Positions 25,409 through 34,968 of a DNA stretch of 41,281 bases are shown here, piece after piece. The stretch is from positions 1 to 41,281 of the forward strand of contig QHVH01000045.1 in the NCBI GenBank assembly GCA_003222245.1, written 5' to 3'. The stretch is from Blastocatellia bacterium AA13. Its GTDB lineage: Bacteria > Acidobacteriota > Blastocatellia > UBA7656. How positions within the stretch are numbered: the stretch's first letter is position 1; each line of letters begins with the position of its first letter. The notes beneath the pieces are model-generated. The model was not told where the DNA came from, searched no databases, and saw only the letters and a list, made by a program, of their open reading frames with translations. The translations under genes and the position numbers were made by a program.

Positions 25409-25816
25409 CTACTGCTTCTTTGGAGCGAGTATTTCACTTGCCAGGCATATCTGCTGGCGACCCTGGTCTCGGACCCTCTCGGCAAGCTCAGCCAGGCTGC
25501 CGGCCTGATCCTGAGACGCCAGTTTGATGACCATAGGCAGGTTGACGCCGGTCACAACCTCGACCTTGTCCTTAACGAGAAAAGTCGCCGCGATATTCGT
25601 AGGAGTTCCGCCGAACATATCGGTCAAGAGTATTACACCAGCTCCGCTATCGACTCGCTGGATCGCCCGCGCGATTTGCTCGCGCGCAACGTCCACGTCG
25701 TCGTGCCATCCAATCGAAACCGGAGTTATATGGTCTATCTCGCCCACGATCATCTCGGCGGCGGAAACCATCTCGGTCGCCAGTTGCCCATGCGTTACTA
25801 TGACGGCTCCGATCAT
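25409..25816 (-). CDS. PTS system mannose/fructose/sorbose-family EIIA component
   Basis: This 135-residue protein has the EIIA-Man fold signature MIGAVIVTHGQLATE with His9 as the phosphorylation site, and LLTDMFGGTPTN. AGGA precedes the ATG by 6 nt. It lies 69 bp after rapZ on the same strand, as in many genomes where a lone EIIA near rpoN and rapZ is regulatory. No EIIB, EIIC or EIID genes are seen here, so a signalling role is more likely than sugar uptake. Confidence 0.92.
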   Translation of the reverse strand: MIGAVIVTHGQLATEMVSAAEMIVGEIDHITPVSIGWHDDVDVAREQIARAIQRVDSGAGVILLTDMFGGTPTNIAATFLVKDKVEVVTGVNLPMVIKLASQDQAGSLAELAERVRDQGRQQICLASEILAPKKQ

Positions 25817-25885
25817 GGCTTCCTATTTATGGCTACAATACTCGGCGGGCCTTGCCCGCGCCGTTCCGATCATTCTGGAAAGTTT

Positions 25886-26788
25886 TTAACTGACGTAGCG
25901 CTCAGCATCCCTGCTTATGTCTCGATGATGAACCACGGTCCTGACGCCAAGCGACTCAAGCTTATCATGAAGCGCCTCGGCAACCATCACCGAGCGGTGA
26001 CGACCGCCTGTGCAGCCGATGCCGATCGTAAGATAGCTTTTGCCTTCGGCGCCGAATCTTGGAAGCAGGTACTCCAACAACTCCGAGAAGCGCCGGATGG
26101 CTTCCCTGACCTCTTGCTGTTCCTCCAGATATTCAATCACCTCTCTATCGAGACCGGTGAATCTGCGAAGCTGCGGAACAAAGTGCGGATTGGGCAGAAA
26201 CCTGACATCGAAGACCATGTCTGCTTCGCGGGGCAACCCCTGCCGAAATCCAAACGAGACCATCGTCACCTTCATCTCCTGCGCGGAGCCCCGCTCGGCA
26301 AAGCGATCCTTGATCACATCACGCAGCGTGTGAACCGTCTGCTCGGTCGTATCGATCACCACATCGGCGAGCTCTCTTATCTGGGAAAGGAGGGCCCGCT
26401 CCTGCCTGATTGCCGCGAGCACATCCTGATCGGGCAACGGATGAGGCCGCCTTGTTTCGCTGTAGCGCCGCAGGAGCACTGAATCGTCGGCGTCGAGAAA
26501 CAAGACGGTCACGTGCGCGCCTTCTTTGATAAGCTCGTCGTGAATCTTTGGAAAGAGGCTTAGAAATTCGCGCGACCGAACGTCTAGGACGAACGCGGTC
26601 CGATCGGTTTTGCCGGACTGTTCGCACAATTTTACGAAGGTGGGGATCAGTTGTACCGGTAGGTTGTCCACGGCGAAATAGCCAAGATCTTCGAAGACCT
26701 TCAGCGCCGACGACATTCCTGAACCCGACAGGCCCGTTATGATTGCGATCGAAACCGGCATAGCAGTAGAAACACTAGTAGACCGCAC
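25886..26788 (-). CDS. rapZ: RNase adapter protein RapZ (YvcJ family)
   Basis: This 300-residue protein matches RapZ throughout: GYFAVDNLPVQLIP, FLDADDSVLLRRYSETRRPH, and the C-terminal GIGCTGGRHRSV signature. RapZ binds nucleotides, small RNA and glucosamine-6-phosphate in enterobacteria. The Walker A reads GLSGSGMSSAL: the usual Lys (GSGKS) is replaced by Met (codon ATG), so nucleotide binding may be weakened. The annotated start is a GTG; an ATG nine codons later (MPVSIAIITG) is equally plausible and nearer the usual N-terminus. It follows a terminator, so it has its own promoter. Confidence 0.93.
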   Translation of the reverse strand: MRSTSVSTAMPVSIAIITGLSGSGMSSALKVFEDLGYFAVDNLPVQLIPTFVKLCEQSGKTDRTAFVLDVRSREFLSLFPKIHDELIKEGAHVTVLFLDADDSVLLRRYSETRRPHPLPDQDVLAAIRQERALLSQIRELADVVIDTTEQTVHTLRDVIKDRFAERGSAQEMKVTMVSFGFRQGLPREADMVFDVRFLPNPHFVPQLRRFTGLDREVIEYLEEQQEVREAIRRFSELLEYLLPRFGAEGKSYLTIGIGCTGGRHRSVMVAEALHDKLESLGVRTVVHHRDISRDAERYVS

Positions 26789-26847
26789 TCACCCGCCTGT
26801 AGTCCAGTTCCGGAAGCGATGAAAGCGCGGCGCGAGGGACGAGTAAC

Positions 26848-26883
26848 AAAATAGGACGAGCACGCGGAGGCCCGCCCTATTTT
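26848..26883 (-). terminator. Intrinsic terminator after hpf
   Basis: In minus-strand RNA a 14-bp stem with two G-U pairs forms: AAAAUAGGGCGGGC pairs with GCUCGUCCUAUUUU around an 8-nt loop. UUUUGUU follows. It separates the rpoN-hpf transcript from rapZ. Confidence 0.75.
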
Positions 26884-26940
26884 CATTCGATGGCACGCTA
26901 GCGGTCCAGATCAGTCCAGATCAAAGTAATATCGTCGCGA

Positions 26941-27474
26941 CTATGGTTCGATGAAACCGAAGTTGCCGTCGGTTCTCTTATAGAGGACGCCTACCTTGCT
27001 GGTCTCAGCATCACGAAAAACTATGAACTGATCGTCTGAATCCGCGACGATCGAGGCTGCTTCTTCGACGGTCATCGGCTTCACGCGATAACGGCGAGCC
27101 TGAATTATGCGAGGTGCATTCGGAGCGGCTTCGATTGAGCCGCCGGGCACGGGCGCCGCATCTCGAGTAGCCGTTCGGCGGCGTCTTTTCGAGCTGAACT
27201 TCTCTTTAAGACGCAGAATCTGTTTTTCGACCTTGCCGGCGGCGATCGCAATAGAATGCTTGATGTCGTTGTTCTCCGCCAGTCCGGTGAACACGCTGTC
27301 GCGCCAATGAACGACGATTTCAGCGCACTGTCTATGTTTCTCGGAAAAGAGGATCACGTGCGCCCTCATCGGCGCTGAATCCAGAATGCGGTCAAGCTTG
27401 CCCAACTCTTTGCGCGCCAGCCGTTCGATTGTCGGAGTAATCGTAATGTGGCGGCCAGTGAACTCAAACTCCAT
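26941..27474 (-). CDS. hpf: Ribosome hibernation-promoting factor, long form
   Basis: This is a 177-residue protein. I chose the ATG at 27474 because GAGGAGA lies 9 nt upstream and the product then begins with the family motif MEFEFTGRHITITP. The N-terminal HPF/YfiA domain (about 1-100) is followed by a proline-rich linker and a C-terminal dimerisation domain of about 55 residues (RRYRVKPMTVEEAASIV, FIVFRDAETSKVGVLYKR, NFGFIEP). The long form drives 100S ribosome dimers. It lies 95 bp after rpoN, a common order. Confidence 0.95.
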   Translation of the reverse strand: MEFEFTGRHITITPTIERLARKELGKLDRILDSAPMRAHVILFSEKHRQCAEIVVHWRDSVFTGLAENNDIKHSIAIAAGKVEKQILRLKEKFSSKRRRRTATRDAAPVPGGSIEAAPNAPRIIQARRYRVKPMTVEEAASIVADSDDQFIVFRDAETSKVGVLYKRTDGNFGFIEP

Positions 27475-27569
27475 GAGCTTGTCTCCTCGAGTGTCAAAGA
27501 TGTGTGGGCCGATGCGGCCGTGGCGGGTGATTGTGTACTTCGTCGCGCGCCGGAGCCGCCGGTCCGAAC

Positions 27570-29132
27570 TCAAACAATAGCCCGGCGCTCCCGGGAGCCG
27601 GGTATACGCATCTGTTCGCGGTATTTCGCGACTGTGCGTCGGCTCAGCTTTACGCCGCCTTTTGCAAGGCGTTTTGCTATTTCGTCATCCGTAATCGGAT
27701 GATGCGTGTCTTCGGCTTCAATCATCTTCTTGATCTTCAATTTGAGGACGCGGGTCGAAACGTCTTCGCCGCTGTCCGATTTCATGCCTTCGGTGAAAAA
27801 CCTGCGCAGTTCGTAGACGCCTTGAGGCGTATTAACATACTTGCGGTTTACGACGCGAGATACGGTGCTGAGGTGCATACCAATGTCCTCGGCTATGTCC
27901 TTCAACATCATCGGCTTCAACTGCTCGACGCCGTGATCGAGAAAATCTCTTTGCCTTTCGACGATCGACTGACAGACTCGATAGATCGTCTGCCGCCGGT
28001 GCTCGATGTTTTTGAGAAGATCGACCGCCGAACGAAAGCGCTCTTTGATGTAGTCGCGAGTCTCCTTCGACGAGTCCTTCGATTCCATCATCTGGCGATA
28101 CGTTCTATTGATCCGCAGTTGCGGCATGCCGTCGTCTTCGAAGCGAAGCACGTATTCGTCGTCGACTTTTTCTATCGTGACTTCGGGAACGATAGGTTGC
28201 GCGTCTTCGGCCGAGAACTTTCGCCCCGGTTTCGGATCCATCCTCTTGATAAATTCCATCTCGAAGAGCAGCCTTTCGACGCTGACGTTGAGTGTCTTGG
28301 CGAGCTCGGGCAGCTTATGGGTTTGAAGGCTTTCAAAGTGATCGCGCACCATCTGCACCGCGAGCCGGTCTCCAAAGCCGTGATATTGCAACTGGATCAA
28401 GAGAGACTCGCGGGCATCCCGCGCGGCGACACCGACAGGATCCAGAAACTGGACGACCCGGAGCGCTTCCTCCACGGCCTCAATCGGCCACGGCCCCATC
28501 GCGGCGATCTCTTCGACCGTGGCATCGAGGAACCCGGTGCTCTCGTCAAGATTACCGATAATCGCCTCGCCCGCTTCGCGTACCTGATCGGAGACCTCGG
28601 TCAGGTGGAGCTGCCAGATCAACTGCTCGCATAGCGATTGCCGCCGCGTGAGCATATTCTCGAACGATACGTCATCGCGGGCTTCGTATTCGTGAGTCTT
28701 GTATCCGGGATCGAGATAATCTTCAAACGTCGAACCGAAATCGATTTCTTCGAACGAGTCCCGTTCTCTCTCCGGCTCGAACTCTCCATCCACCGGAGCT
28801 GCGTCCGTCGAGGAAGTAAGCTCCTGCTGAGACAGAGCGCCCGGATCTCCGGCCGATTCGGTCGTGGGTTCGGCGGCAGGGGCCTCTCCGTTGACTCGAT
28901 AATCGGCGGTAGTCGCATCGATGGCCCTTATCTCGTCATTCATCGCGGCGGATTCTTCAGCCGCATCAGGGCCCGTGGACTCATCCAGCACGGGATTGGC
29001 GGATAGTTCGGTTGTAATCAGATCGCTGAGCTCGAGCTTGGTCATCGCCAACAGCTCGATGCGCTGGCGCATTTGCGGCGTCAGCACGAGCCGCTGAGAA
29101 AGGCTGGTAGTTAGATAAGGCTTAACCGACAT
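27570..29132 (-). CDS. rpoN: RNA polymerase sigma-54 factor
   Basis: This 520-residue protein has the glutamine- and leucine-rich activator-binding region I ([20 protein letters not shown]), an acidic region II (about 60-170), the core-binding region, and the C-terminal RpoN box ([10 protein letters not shown]). The acidic spacer is longer than in enterobacteria. It lies downstream of lptB and upstream of hpf. The window shows no sigma-54 activator gene. Confidence 0.96.
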   Translation of the reverse strand: MSVKPYLTTSLSQRLVLTPQMRQRIELLAMTKLELSDLITTELSANPVLDESTGPDAAEESAAMNDEIRAIDATTADYRVNGEAPAAEPTTESAGDPGALSQQELTSSTDAAPVDGEFEPERERDSFEEIDFGSTFEDYLDPGYKTHEYEARDDVSFENMLTRRQSLCEQLIWQLHLTEVSDQVREAGEAIIGNLDESTGFLDATVEEIAAMGPWPIEAVEEALRVVQFLDPVGVAARDARESLLIQLQYHGFGDRLAVQMVRDHFESLQTHKLPELAKTLNVSVERLLFEMEFIKRMDPKPGRKFSAEDAQPIVPEVTIEKVDDEYVLRFEDDGMPQLRINRTYRQMMESKDSSKETRDYIKERFRSAVDLLKNIEHRRQTIYRVCQSIVERQRDFLDHGVEQLKPMMLKDIAEDIGMHLSTVSRVVNRKYVNTPQGVYELRRFFTEGMKSDSGEDVSTRVLKLKIKKMIEAEDTHHPITDDEIAKRLAKGGVKLSRRTVAKYREQMRIPGSRERRAIV

Positions 29133-29161
29133 ACCTAAAAATCAAAGCAGGACTTTCCGTG

Positions 29162-29191
29162 TCCCGCCGCGCCGCGGGATACTCTTTTTTT
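29162..29191 (+). terminator. Stem followed by T-run on the strand opposite to the genes
   Basis: TCCCGC / GCGGGA with a 6-nt loop is followed by a run of seven T on the plus strand, the form of an intrinsic terminator. Both neighbouring genes (lptB, rpoN) are on the minus strand, so it would stop antisense transcription. Confidence 0.35.
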
Positions 29192-30009
29192 CACATCCTG
29201 AAATTTTCGCCCAGATAAACACGTTTTACTTCTTCATCGCGCGTCAATTCGGCGGGGGTGCCGGCGCGAATTATCTGGCCGTCGTTTATTATATATGCTC
29301 TGTCCGTTATAGCCAGCGTTTCACGCACGTTGTGGTCGGTTATCAGCACGCCGATCCCTCGCGCGCTAAGCCGCTGCACGATCCGTTGTATGTCTATCAC
29401 CGCGATGGGATCGATGCCGGCGAACGGCTCGTCGAGCAAAATGAATCTGGGCTCGATAGCAAGACATCGCGCGATCTCCGTCCTACGGCGCTCGCCGCCC
29501 GAGAGTTGATAGGCTTTTGTGTGCCGCACGTAGGAAATGTCCAGCTCATCCAGCAGAAGCTCGAGCTTGTGAAGCCGCGCTCGCTTATTCAGCGCCAGCG
29601 TCTCGAGTATCGCAAGAATGTTCTCCTCGACCGTCAGCTTCCGAAAGACCGATGCCTCCTGAGGAAGGTAGCTGATTCCGGTTCGCGCGCGGAGATACAT
29701 CGGCAGCCGCGATATCTCCTTGTCATCGAAAAACACGCGGCCCGCGTCCGGCTTCTCCAGGCCCACTATCATGTAAAAGATCGTTGTCTTGCCCGCGCCG
29801 TTCGGCCCGAGCAGACCTACTATTTCGCCTTGTCGAATTACTACGGAAACGTCATTAACGACTAGCCGCTTTCGGTAAGATTTTTTCAGGCCCTCAGCGC
29901 CGAGCAGGCTGATGCCGGTGAGAGCTCTTGTGCTGATTTGGGGTTCTATTTCTTCAGCACTAGGGGGAGCAGATTCGATCAAAGATACCTCGTCCACAAT
30001 CTCTCGCAC
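29191..30009 (-). CDS. lptB: LPS export ABC transporter ATPase LptB
   Basis: This is a 272-residue ATPase. Walker A is [11 protein letters not shown], the signature [16 protein letters not shown] and Walker [15 protein letters not shown], with the LptB-specific [12 protein letters not shown]. It has an N-terminal extension of about 36 residues compared with the usual 240. The GTG start at 30009 follows the LptC/LptA-like gene by two bases, and AAGGGAAG serves as ribosome site. It powers LPS transport from the inner membrane and marks the organism as a diderm. Confidence 0.94.
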   Translation of the reverse strand: MREIVDEVSLIESAPPSAEEIEPQISTRALTGISLLGAEGLKKSYRKRLVVNDVSVVIRQGEIVGLLGPNGAGKTTIFYMIVGLEKPDAGRVFFDDKEISRLPMYLRARTGISYLPQEASVFRKLTVEENILAILETLALNKRARLHKLELLLDELDISYVRHTKAYQLSGGERRRTEIARCLAIEPRFILLDEPFAGIDPIAVIDIQRIVQRLSARGIGVLITDHNVRETLAITDRAYIINDGQIIRAGTPAELTRDEEVKRVYLGENFRM

Positions 30010-30011
30010 TA

Positions 30012-32486
30012 TTACTTCCCTTTTCCCTTTGTCAAACGATGAGTTGATCGAACGCGTCCAGCGGTCTGTTTGTTGTCGACCGAAACCTTATCATCGCGAC
30101 TATAGAAAGTCAATTCTGAGCCCATTGTAGAACCCTTTTCATCATCATCGATCCGTGCGTTTTTTCCAATCAAAACCGCGCGGCCGTCATCCGCCGTGTA
30201 CGTCATCTTTTCGCCGACGCCTTTGCGGCCCGGTTGCGTCATCACGACAGCTCCCTCCGCGATCATATGATCGACCTCATTCGTCTGATCCTTGAGATAA
30301 ACGTCGACCGCCGCCGATTGAATGTGATCGGTTCCCTGCCTCGCTTTAACGCTCCCGTCGTAATGAACGAGCCGAGTCTCATCGGAATAGGTCATCCGAT
30401 CCGCTGTAGCAAATCCCGGCACTATTTCTTTCTTCCCTGGAGAAGTCTCCCGCTCGACTGTGTAAAGCGCGCTTTCGACGTGCCCAAATGCCGCCATGCG
30501 CTTCTCATCGTTGTAGAGCTCGATACGATCTCCTTTGACGAAGTTGTCGTCCTGCCATCCGCGCGCGTTTCCGGTATAAACAGCCACGCTATTTTCGTTC
30601 TTCGCGTCCGCCCTCTCCGCGGTTATGAATACGGGCGATTTCGTTTTCTTGAGCGGTGTTGAATTGCCGGTTGTTTCCGGACTGTAATAGGTGGTTCTTA
30701 CATCTCCTCGCGCGTGCATCTCGTCGTTTCCACGATCGTAGTCGAGCTCGTCCGCCTGGGTCCGCCCCTTGCTATCCCATCCCATCGGCCGTTTGCCGCG
30801 AAAATGTACTATGTCGTCGCGTCCGTCATAGACCGCCCGTTCAGCAACACCGTGACGATCACCCTCTACATATTTAAAATCTCCCTCTTGAATTATCTGA
30901 TCGATGTCCTGCGAGTCCTCGGCAAAATCCGCCGTCAGCCGCTTGCTGGTAGTGATGCGAGGCTGGTGCGCGCCGGCAACCATCGCCTCTATTTCCGTCT
31001 TCACTCCGCCGCCGGCTTCGAATCGGTGAATTCGATTCTCATCTTCGAAGAACTGCGCCGACATTTGAGGAGCGTGAATGGTCTTCTTATCGGCTTTCTG
31101 TTCCGCTCTCGTTGGAAGCACGGTGATCACCGCGTTGCCGACTGCATTCGCGGTTTTGATCATCTTTCCGCCAGGAAAAAACTGCATCGTTATTACATTG
31201 GCGGTCAAATGACGGGAGTTCGGATTGTCTTTTTCATTTCGCGGCTTCGGAGCCTGAACGTGTAACGAGGAGTTTCCGGCAGCGGTTGCGGTGTCCGCGA
31301 CCGCTCCATCAGGTCCCTGTACGAAAGTCACTTCGACGGTATCGGAGCGCGATTCCCTCATAGGCTCTTCGCCGAGTGAATGCGCATATACATTCCCGCG
31401 GCCCTCGGCTCGATTCAAGAGATGATCGTCTCCGAAAAAGAAATCCATATCGTCGCATGTGACTTCAGACTTATCCGTCTGCTTGAGAGCCGAGCTGCCG
31501 CGAGCCTCCATTCGCTCGAAGTGATTGAGAGCATCAAGAAACCCGGTCATCTTATCGGCCCTCATTTCATCCGCGCCCCTCGTGACGATCACGGAACCCG
31601 TGAACGTAACCCGGTGTTCCTTTTTTTCGAGCAGCGCCTCGACGCCGCGAATCCTGACGGGCGGCTTCGGCGCATTCGCCGAATGGGGATCCTGTGCTGC
31701 CGCGCCTTTGGCCGGCTTTTCCGAAGCGCGTCCGGCAATCTCCGTGTGGTTTCGGGCCGCCTCTTCGGCCGCGCGACGGCGAGCAGCCTTTCGAGCGCGC
31801 TTTCGGGCTATTCGCGCCTCGCGTTCTTCGGGTGTTTCTTCGGAACGAGCTTCCTTAACAGGCCGAGAAGCCGCGGTGGTCGCTTGATTCGGTGCATTCG
31901 CCGGAGGCTCGGATTTGATAGTAACGTCGACGTCCTTCAGCAGATGAACCCGCTCATCGTTCACCTCGACCAGCATGCCCGTCGCGCGGCCCGCCATAGT
32001 CTTGCGCTCGAACTCGACCGGCTCCTTGGTATCGACCTTGTTTTCGTTCTGGCTGTAATGGAGATAGTTGGTCTTGATGATCAGATCATCCGAGGTATGA
32101 ACCACGACGTTGGAGATGAACTCGGCATCGAGCTTGTTCAAATCAGAAGGGTCGCTGACGTGAGCCCGATCGGAGACCACTGAATCGTTTCTGGTTCCGT
32201 CGACGCCGTGTGACTCGAGGCGGACCTGTTCAAGCTCGTGGGTACCGTCCTGAAAGGTCTTGTCGGCGCCGGAGGTGAGTATGAACCGGACCTTGCCGCC
32301 TACTTCGTGCACGTAGCGAGTGTCGTTCAGTACCGCTACGACTTTGCCTCGCAACTCGGGCCTATCCGCTTTTTGCCACGGTCGTTTGTTTCGGAATATC
32401 AGGTAGCCGACGAGGGCGGCCGTGATCGAGAGGAAGAGCAGCATCGCCGCCGCCTTTCCCGCCGACAGAAACCTCACTCGAATCAT
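30012..32486 (-). CDS. Large LptC/LptA-like LPS transport protein
   Basis: This 824-residue protein has a membrane helix at about 9-30 as in LptC, then several OstA/LptA-type beta-jellyroll segments ([74 protein letters not shown]). Around 205-280 there is an Arg/Ala-rich, low-complexity helical insert. LptC is normally about 190 residues and LptA about 180, so this appears to be a fused or expanded bridge component. GGAG lies 6 nt before the ATG. Directly upstream of lptB, it probably forms part of the periplasmic bridge. Confidence 0.85.
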   Translation of the reverse strand: MIRVRFLSAGKAAAMLLFLSITAALVGYLIFRNKRPWQKADRPELRGKVVAVLNDTRYVHEVGGKVRFILTSGADKTFQDGTHELEQVRLESHGVDGTRNDSVVSDRAHVSDPSDLNKLDAEFISNVVVHTSDDLIIKTNYLHYSQNENKVDTKEPVEFERKTMAGRATGMLVEVNDERVHLLKDVDVTIKSEPPANAPNQATTAASRPVKEARSEETPEEREARIARKRARKAARRRAAEEAARNHTEIAGRASEKPAKGAAAQDPHSANAPKPPVRIRGVEALLEKKEHRVTFTGSVIVTRGADEMRADKMTGFLDALNHFERMEARGSSALKQTDKSEVTCDDMDFFFGDDHLLNRAEGRGNVYAHSLGEEPMRESRSDTVEVTFVQGPDGAVADTATAAGNSSLHVQAPKPRNEKDNPNSRHLTANVITMQFFPGGKMIKTANAVGNAVITVLPTRAEQKADKKTIHAPQMSAQFFEDENRIHRFEAGGGVKTEIEAMVAGAHQPRITTSKRLTADFAEDSQDIDQIIQEGDFKYVEGDRHGVAERAVYDGRDDIVHFRGKRPMGWDSKGRTQADELDYDRGNDEMHARGDVRTTYYSPETTGNSTPLKKTKSPVFITAERADAKNENSVAVYTGNARGWQDDNFVKGDRIELYNDEKRMAAFGHVESALYTVERETSPGKKEIVPGFATADRMTYSDETRLVHYDGSVKARQGTDHIQSAAVDVYLKDQTNEVDHMIAEGAVVMTQPGRKGVGEKMTYTADDGRAVLIGKNARIDDDEKGSTMGSELTFYSRDDKVSVDNKQTAGRVRSTHRLTKGKGK

Positions 32487-32625
32487 CTTACTCCGGATCT
32501 CCCAATGCTAATAAACGCGCCCTAGAATTCTTATCACGCGCGCTACGCAGTGTCGAATTCCAATCGCCGGAGTCTCGATTCCCGGCGGCAGGACTCCGGT
32601 CACTCACATCACACACACGTTCGAC

Positions 32626-33876
32626 TTACTTGCCTCCGTAGGCCTTCTTCAAGAATTGTCCTGCCCGTTCATGCGAATCGAATACGTTCTCGCGGTTGAG
32701 CACCGCCTCATACTGAACGCTCGCTCGGCCGTGATCACCGCTCAAATCGATTACTTGACCGGAGTGCAGATACGCAAGCGTTACCAGATCCGAGTTGGAC
32801 GCGGGCCATCGAACGACTTCTTCGTAGCGCTTGAGCGCGCCCGCATAATCACCCGCCGCATACAGCGATTCGCCCCATTGATAATTCACCAGATCGACCG
32901 CGTTGCGCGTCACCACTTCCTGGTTGAGGAGATCTCCGTAAGCTTTTGCCCCTTCCTCCCGTTTGCCAAGTCGATAGAGCATCGCTGCTCGCTCAATGCT
33001 CAGGAGATAATTGCGCGGGTATTTCTTTGCAAGAGCTCCGAGATTATCCAGCGCTTTGTCAAACTGGCCCTCGCGGCTGCAGATGCCGATTAACAGCACT
33101 CGGGCGTCGTCGGATGCAAGACAGCCCTTTGCGACGACGAGTTCCAGCTGTTCGATGCCTTCTTTCTTCGAGCCTTTTAATCCGGCGAACCTCGCAAGCA
33201 ACCTCCACCCGAAGGGCAAGGCGTCGATAATGTACTTGTAGAGCCCGATGCTCGTGTATGCGTCGGTGTAGCCCGGATCGATTTTGATCACTCTTCGTTG
33301 CAGCAGTATCGAATCATTAGCATCGCCTATTGCGCGCGAAAAACTGCGAAGCACCGTCGCGTCGAAACCCGCCCGCAATCCGAGCGCCGCGCCCTGATAG
33401 TAGAGGGCTTCCGCATCCTTTGGATTTTTTTTAAGAGCTGTTCCGCTGACCGAAATGGCCTTGTTGATCAGATCGTCGAATTCCTTCGTCCGTTTGGAAT
33501 CAGCTTTCTCGCTCGTCTTGGTCTGCGCGTAAAACGATTCCGCCGAATAGAGCGATGCCGACAGCCGCCGTCGAGCATTTAGCGTCTCGAGCCATAGATT
33601 ATTCGCGAGCAGCACATATCCGCCTGGGTGTTCGGGCGCTATCATTGTCATCCGCTCAAATTTTTGCCGAGCTGTTTTGTACTCCAGATTGTAAACTGCT
33701 TCATTACCCTCGAGCCGAAGCCGATTGAATTCTTCGCTCGAGTCGCTTGCCGCCGCCGGAGCGGATTGCACAATCGACGTTCTTGAGAAGCGGTGGGGAG
33801 CCGCCAATGCGGATCCCACGGAAGCCGCTACGATCAATGCCGTTAAGGATGAGACCGGACTCATTAATGAATTCAT
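32626..33876 (-). CDS. Secreted TPR-repeat protein
   Basis: This is a 416-residue protein; I take the ATG at 33876, with AGGAGGT 7 nt upstream. Residues 1-25 are a signal peptide ending in SALAAP. The remainder is helical with TPR-like motifs (EALYYQGAALGLRAG, TDAYTSIGLYKYII, FDKALDNLGALAKKYP, GDYAGALKRYEEVVRWP). It probably acts outside the cytoplasm as a scaffold; no catalytic domain is visible. Confidence 0.82.
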   Translation of the reverse strand: MNSLMSPVSSLTALIVAASVGSALAAPHRFSRTSIVQSAPAAASDSSEEFNRLRLEGNEAVYNLEYKTARQKFERMTMIAPEHPGGYVLLANNLWLETLNARRRLSASLYSAESFYAQTKTSEKADSKRTKEFDDLINKAISVSGTALKKNPKDAEALYYQGAALGLRAGFDATVLRSFSRAIGDANDSILLQRRVIKIDPGYTDAYTSIGLYKYIIDALPFGWRLLARFAGLKGSKKEGIEQLELVVAKGCLASDDARVLLIGICSREGQFDKALDNLGALAKKYPRNYLLSIERAAMLYRLGKREEGAKAYGDLLNQEVVTRNAVDLVNYQWGESLYAAGDYAGALKRYEEVVRWPASNSDLVTLAYLHSGQVIDLSGDHGRASVQYEAVLNRENVFDSHERAGQFLKKAYGGK

Positions 33877-33905
33877 CAAGGGACACCTCCTATACAGCGA
33901 TACTG

Positions 33906-34799
33906 CTATGGAACAATCAACGACAACGCATCCGGGGCCGCCTCTATAGTCATCGGCAGAGTAGCAAATACTTCGCCGTCAACTTCCACCCATATTTCTC
34001 CGGCTGAAGAAGCCGTGATTCTGTCTCCTCTCAACAAGATGCCGCGAGAACGCTCCGGCCTGCCCGATTTGCATAAGATCAGATCCATCAAGTAGGAAGC
34101 GTTGCGCCGGTGTTTCGGAAGAATAAAAACCTCGAAGCTCGGCTCGTCAAGCCTCGCGCCCGGAGTCATCACGATACCGCCGCCGTACCCTTTGCCGTTG
34201 CCGATCAGGGCGAACGCAGCCTCGTATTTCACGTCCTCAATCTCTATTCGAAACGGCGAGGGCTCCCAGGCAAACAGGTGTTTTATCCCGGCGGCCCAGA
34301 ATGCCAATTCGCCTACTTTGCGCTTGAGCTTTTGATTAACCGCGCGACAGATCGAGGCGTCCAAGCCGATTCCGGCGAACATCACGAAATAGCGGGCCGA
34401 TCCGTCACTCGAGCGAGTTATCCCGAGCGAGATCCTCCGTTCCTTACCCGCCGCGATTACATTTGAGAGAGCTTCGATACGAGAGGGCAACCCGAGGTCT
34501 CGCGCGACAACGTTGGCGGTGCCTCCCGACCAAACGGCAAGCGGAACGCGGCTGCCCGCCATGCCCTGCACCGCTTCATTAACCGTTCCGTCGCCTCCGT
34601 AAACAATCACCATGTCTTTGCCTTCAGTAACCGCCTTACGAGAAAGGGTAACCGCATCGCCCGGTGCAGCCGTACCTCGCACGTCGATCGATATTCCTTT
34701 CGCCGCCAGAAGCTCACACATTCTCCTGACTCGCTCCAATCTGCGGCTCGAACGGCCGGACTGAGGATTGAAAATGAGGGCCGCGCGGCGTTCACTCAT
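33906..34799 (-). CDS. Diacylglycerol/sphingosine kinase-family lipid kinase
   Basis: This is a 297-residue protein from the ATG at 34799. The DAGK catalytic domain begins with AALIFNPQSGRSSRRLERV and has the nucleotide motif VIVYGGDGTVNEAVQ. The C-terminal beta-sandwich includes GNGKGYGGGIVMTPGARLDE, typical of YegS/DgkB-like enzymes. It lies 29 bp upstream of the TPR gene. It probably phosphorylates diacylglycerol or a related lipid at the membrane; the exact substrate is not visible. Confidence 0.9.
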   Translation of the reverse strand: MSERRAALIFNPQSGRSSRRLERVRRMCELLAAKGISIDVRGTAAPGDAVTLSRKAVTEGKDMVIVYGGDGTVNEAVQGMAGSRVPLAVWSGGTANVVARDLGLPSRIEALSNVIAAGKERRISLGITRSSDGSARYFVMFAGIGLDASICRAVNQKLKRKVGELAFWAAGIKHLFAWEPSPFRIEIEDVKYEAAFALIGNGKGYGGGIVMTPGARLDEPSFEVFILPKHRRNASYLMDLILCKSGRPERSRGILLRGDRITASSAGEIWVEVDGEVFATLPMTIEAAPDALSLIVP

Positions 34800-34968
34800 A
34801 GGATTCAATAATGGGTATTAGAGCAAGCGGCGCGCCGCTCGCGTTTAGGGCTTAATCATTGTAGGTGCGCGGTCGGAGGAATATCAAACCTGCTGCCGGA
34901 GAAAACCTGGCGCAGTAATATTGCTCCAATTGATGGATTGTCGGACTCGCTTGCGAAGGCCGACCCAG

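Noticed and set aside
25385-26482. Plus-strand open frame of 365 codons
   Set aside because: It is antisense to the EIIA and rapZ genes, both of which have clear family motifs; the long frame reflects codon bias.
27531-28634. Plus-strand open frame of 367 codons
   Set aside because: It is antisense to rpoN, whose region I and RpoN box are unmistakable.
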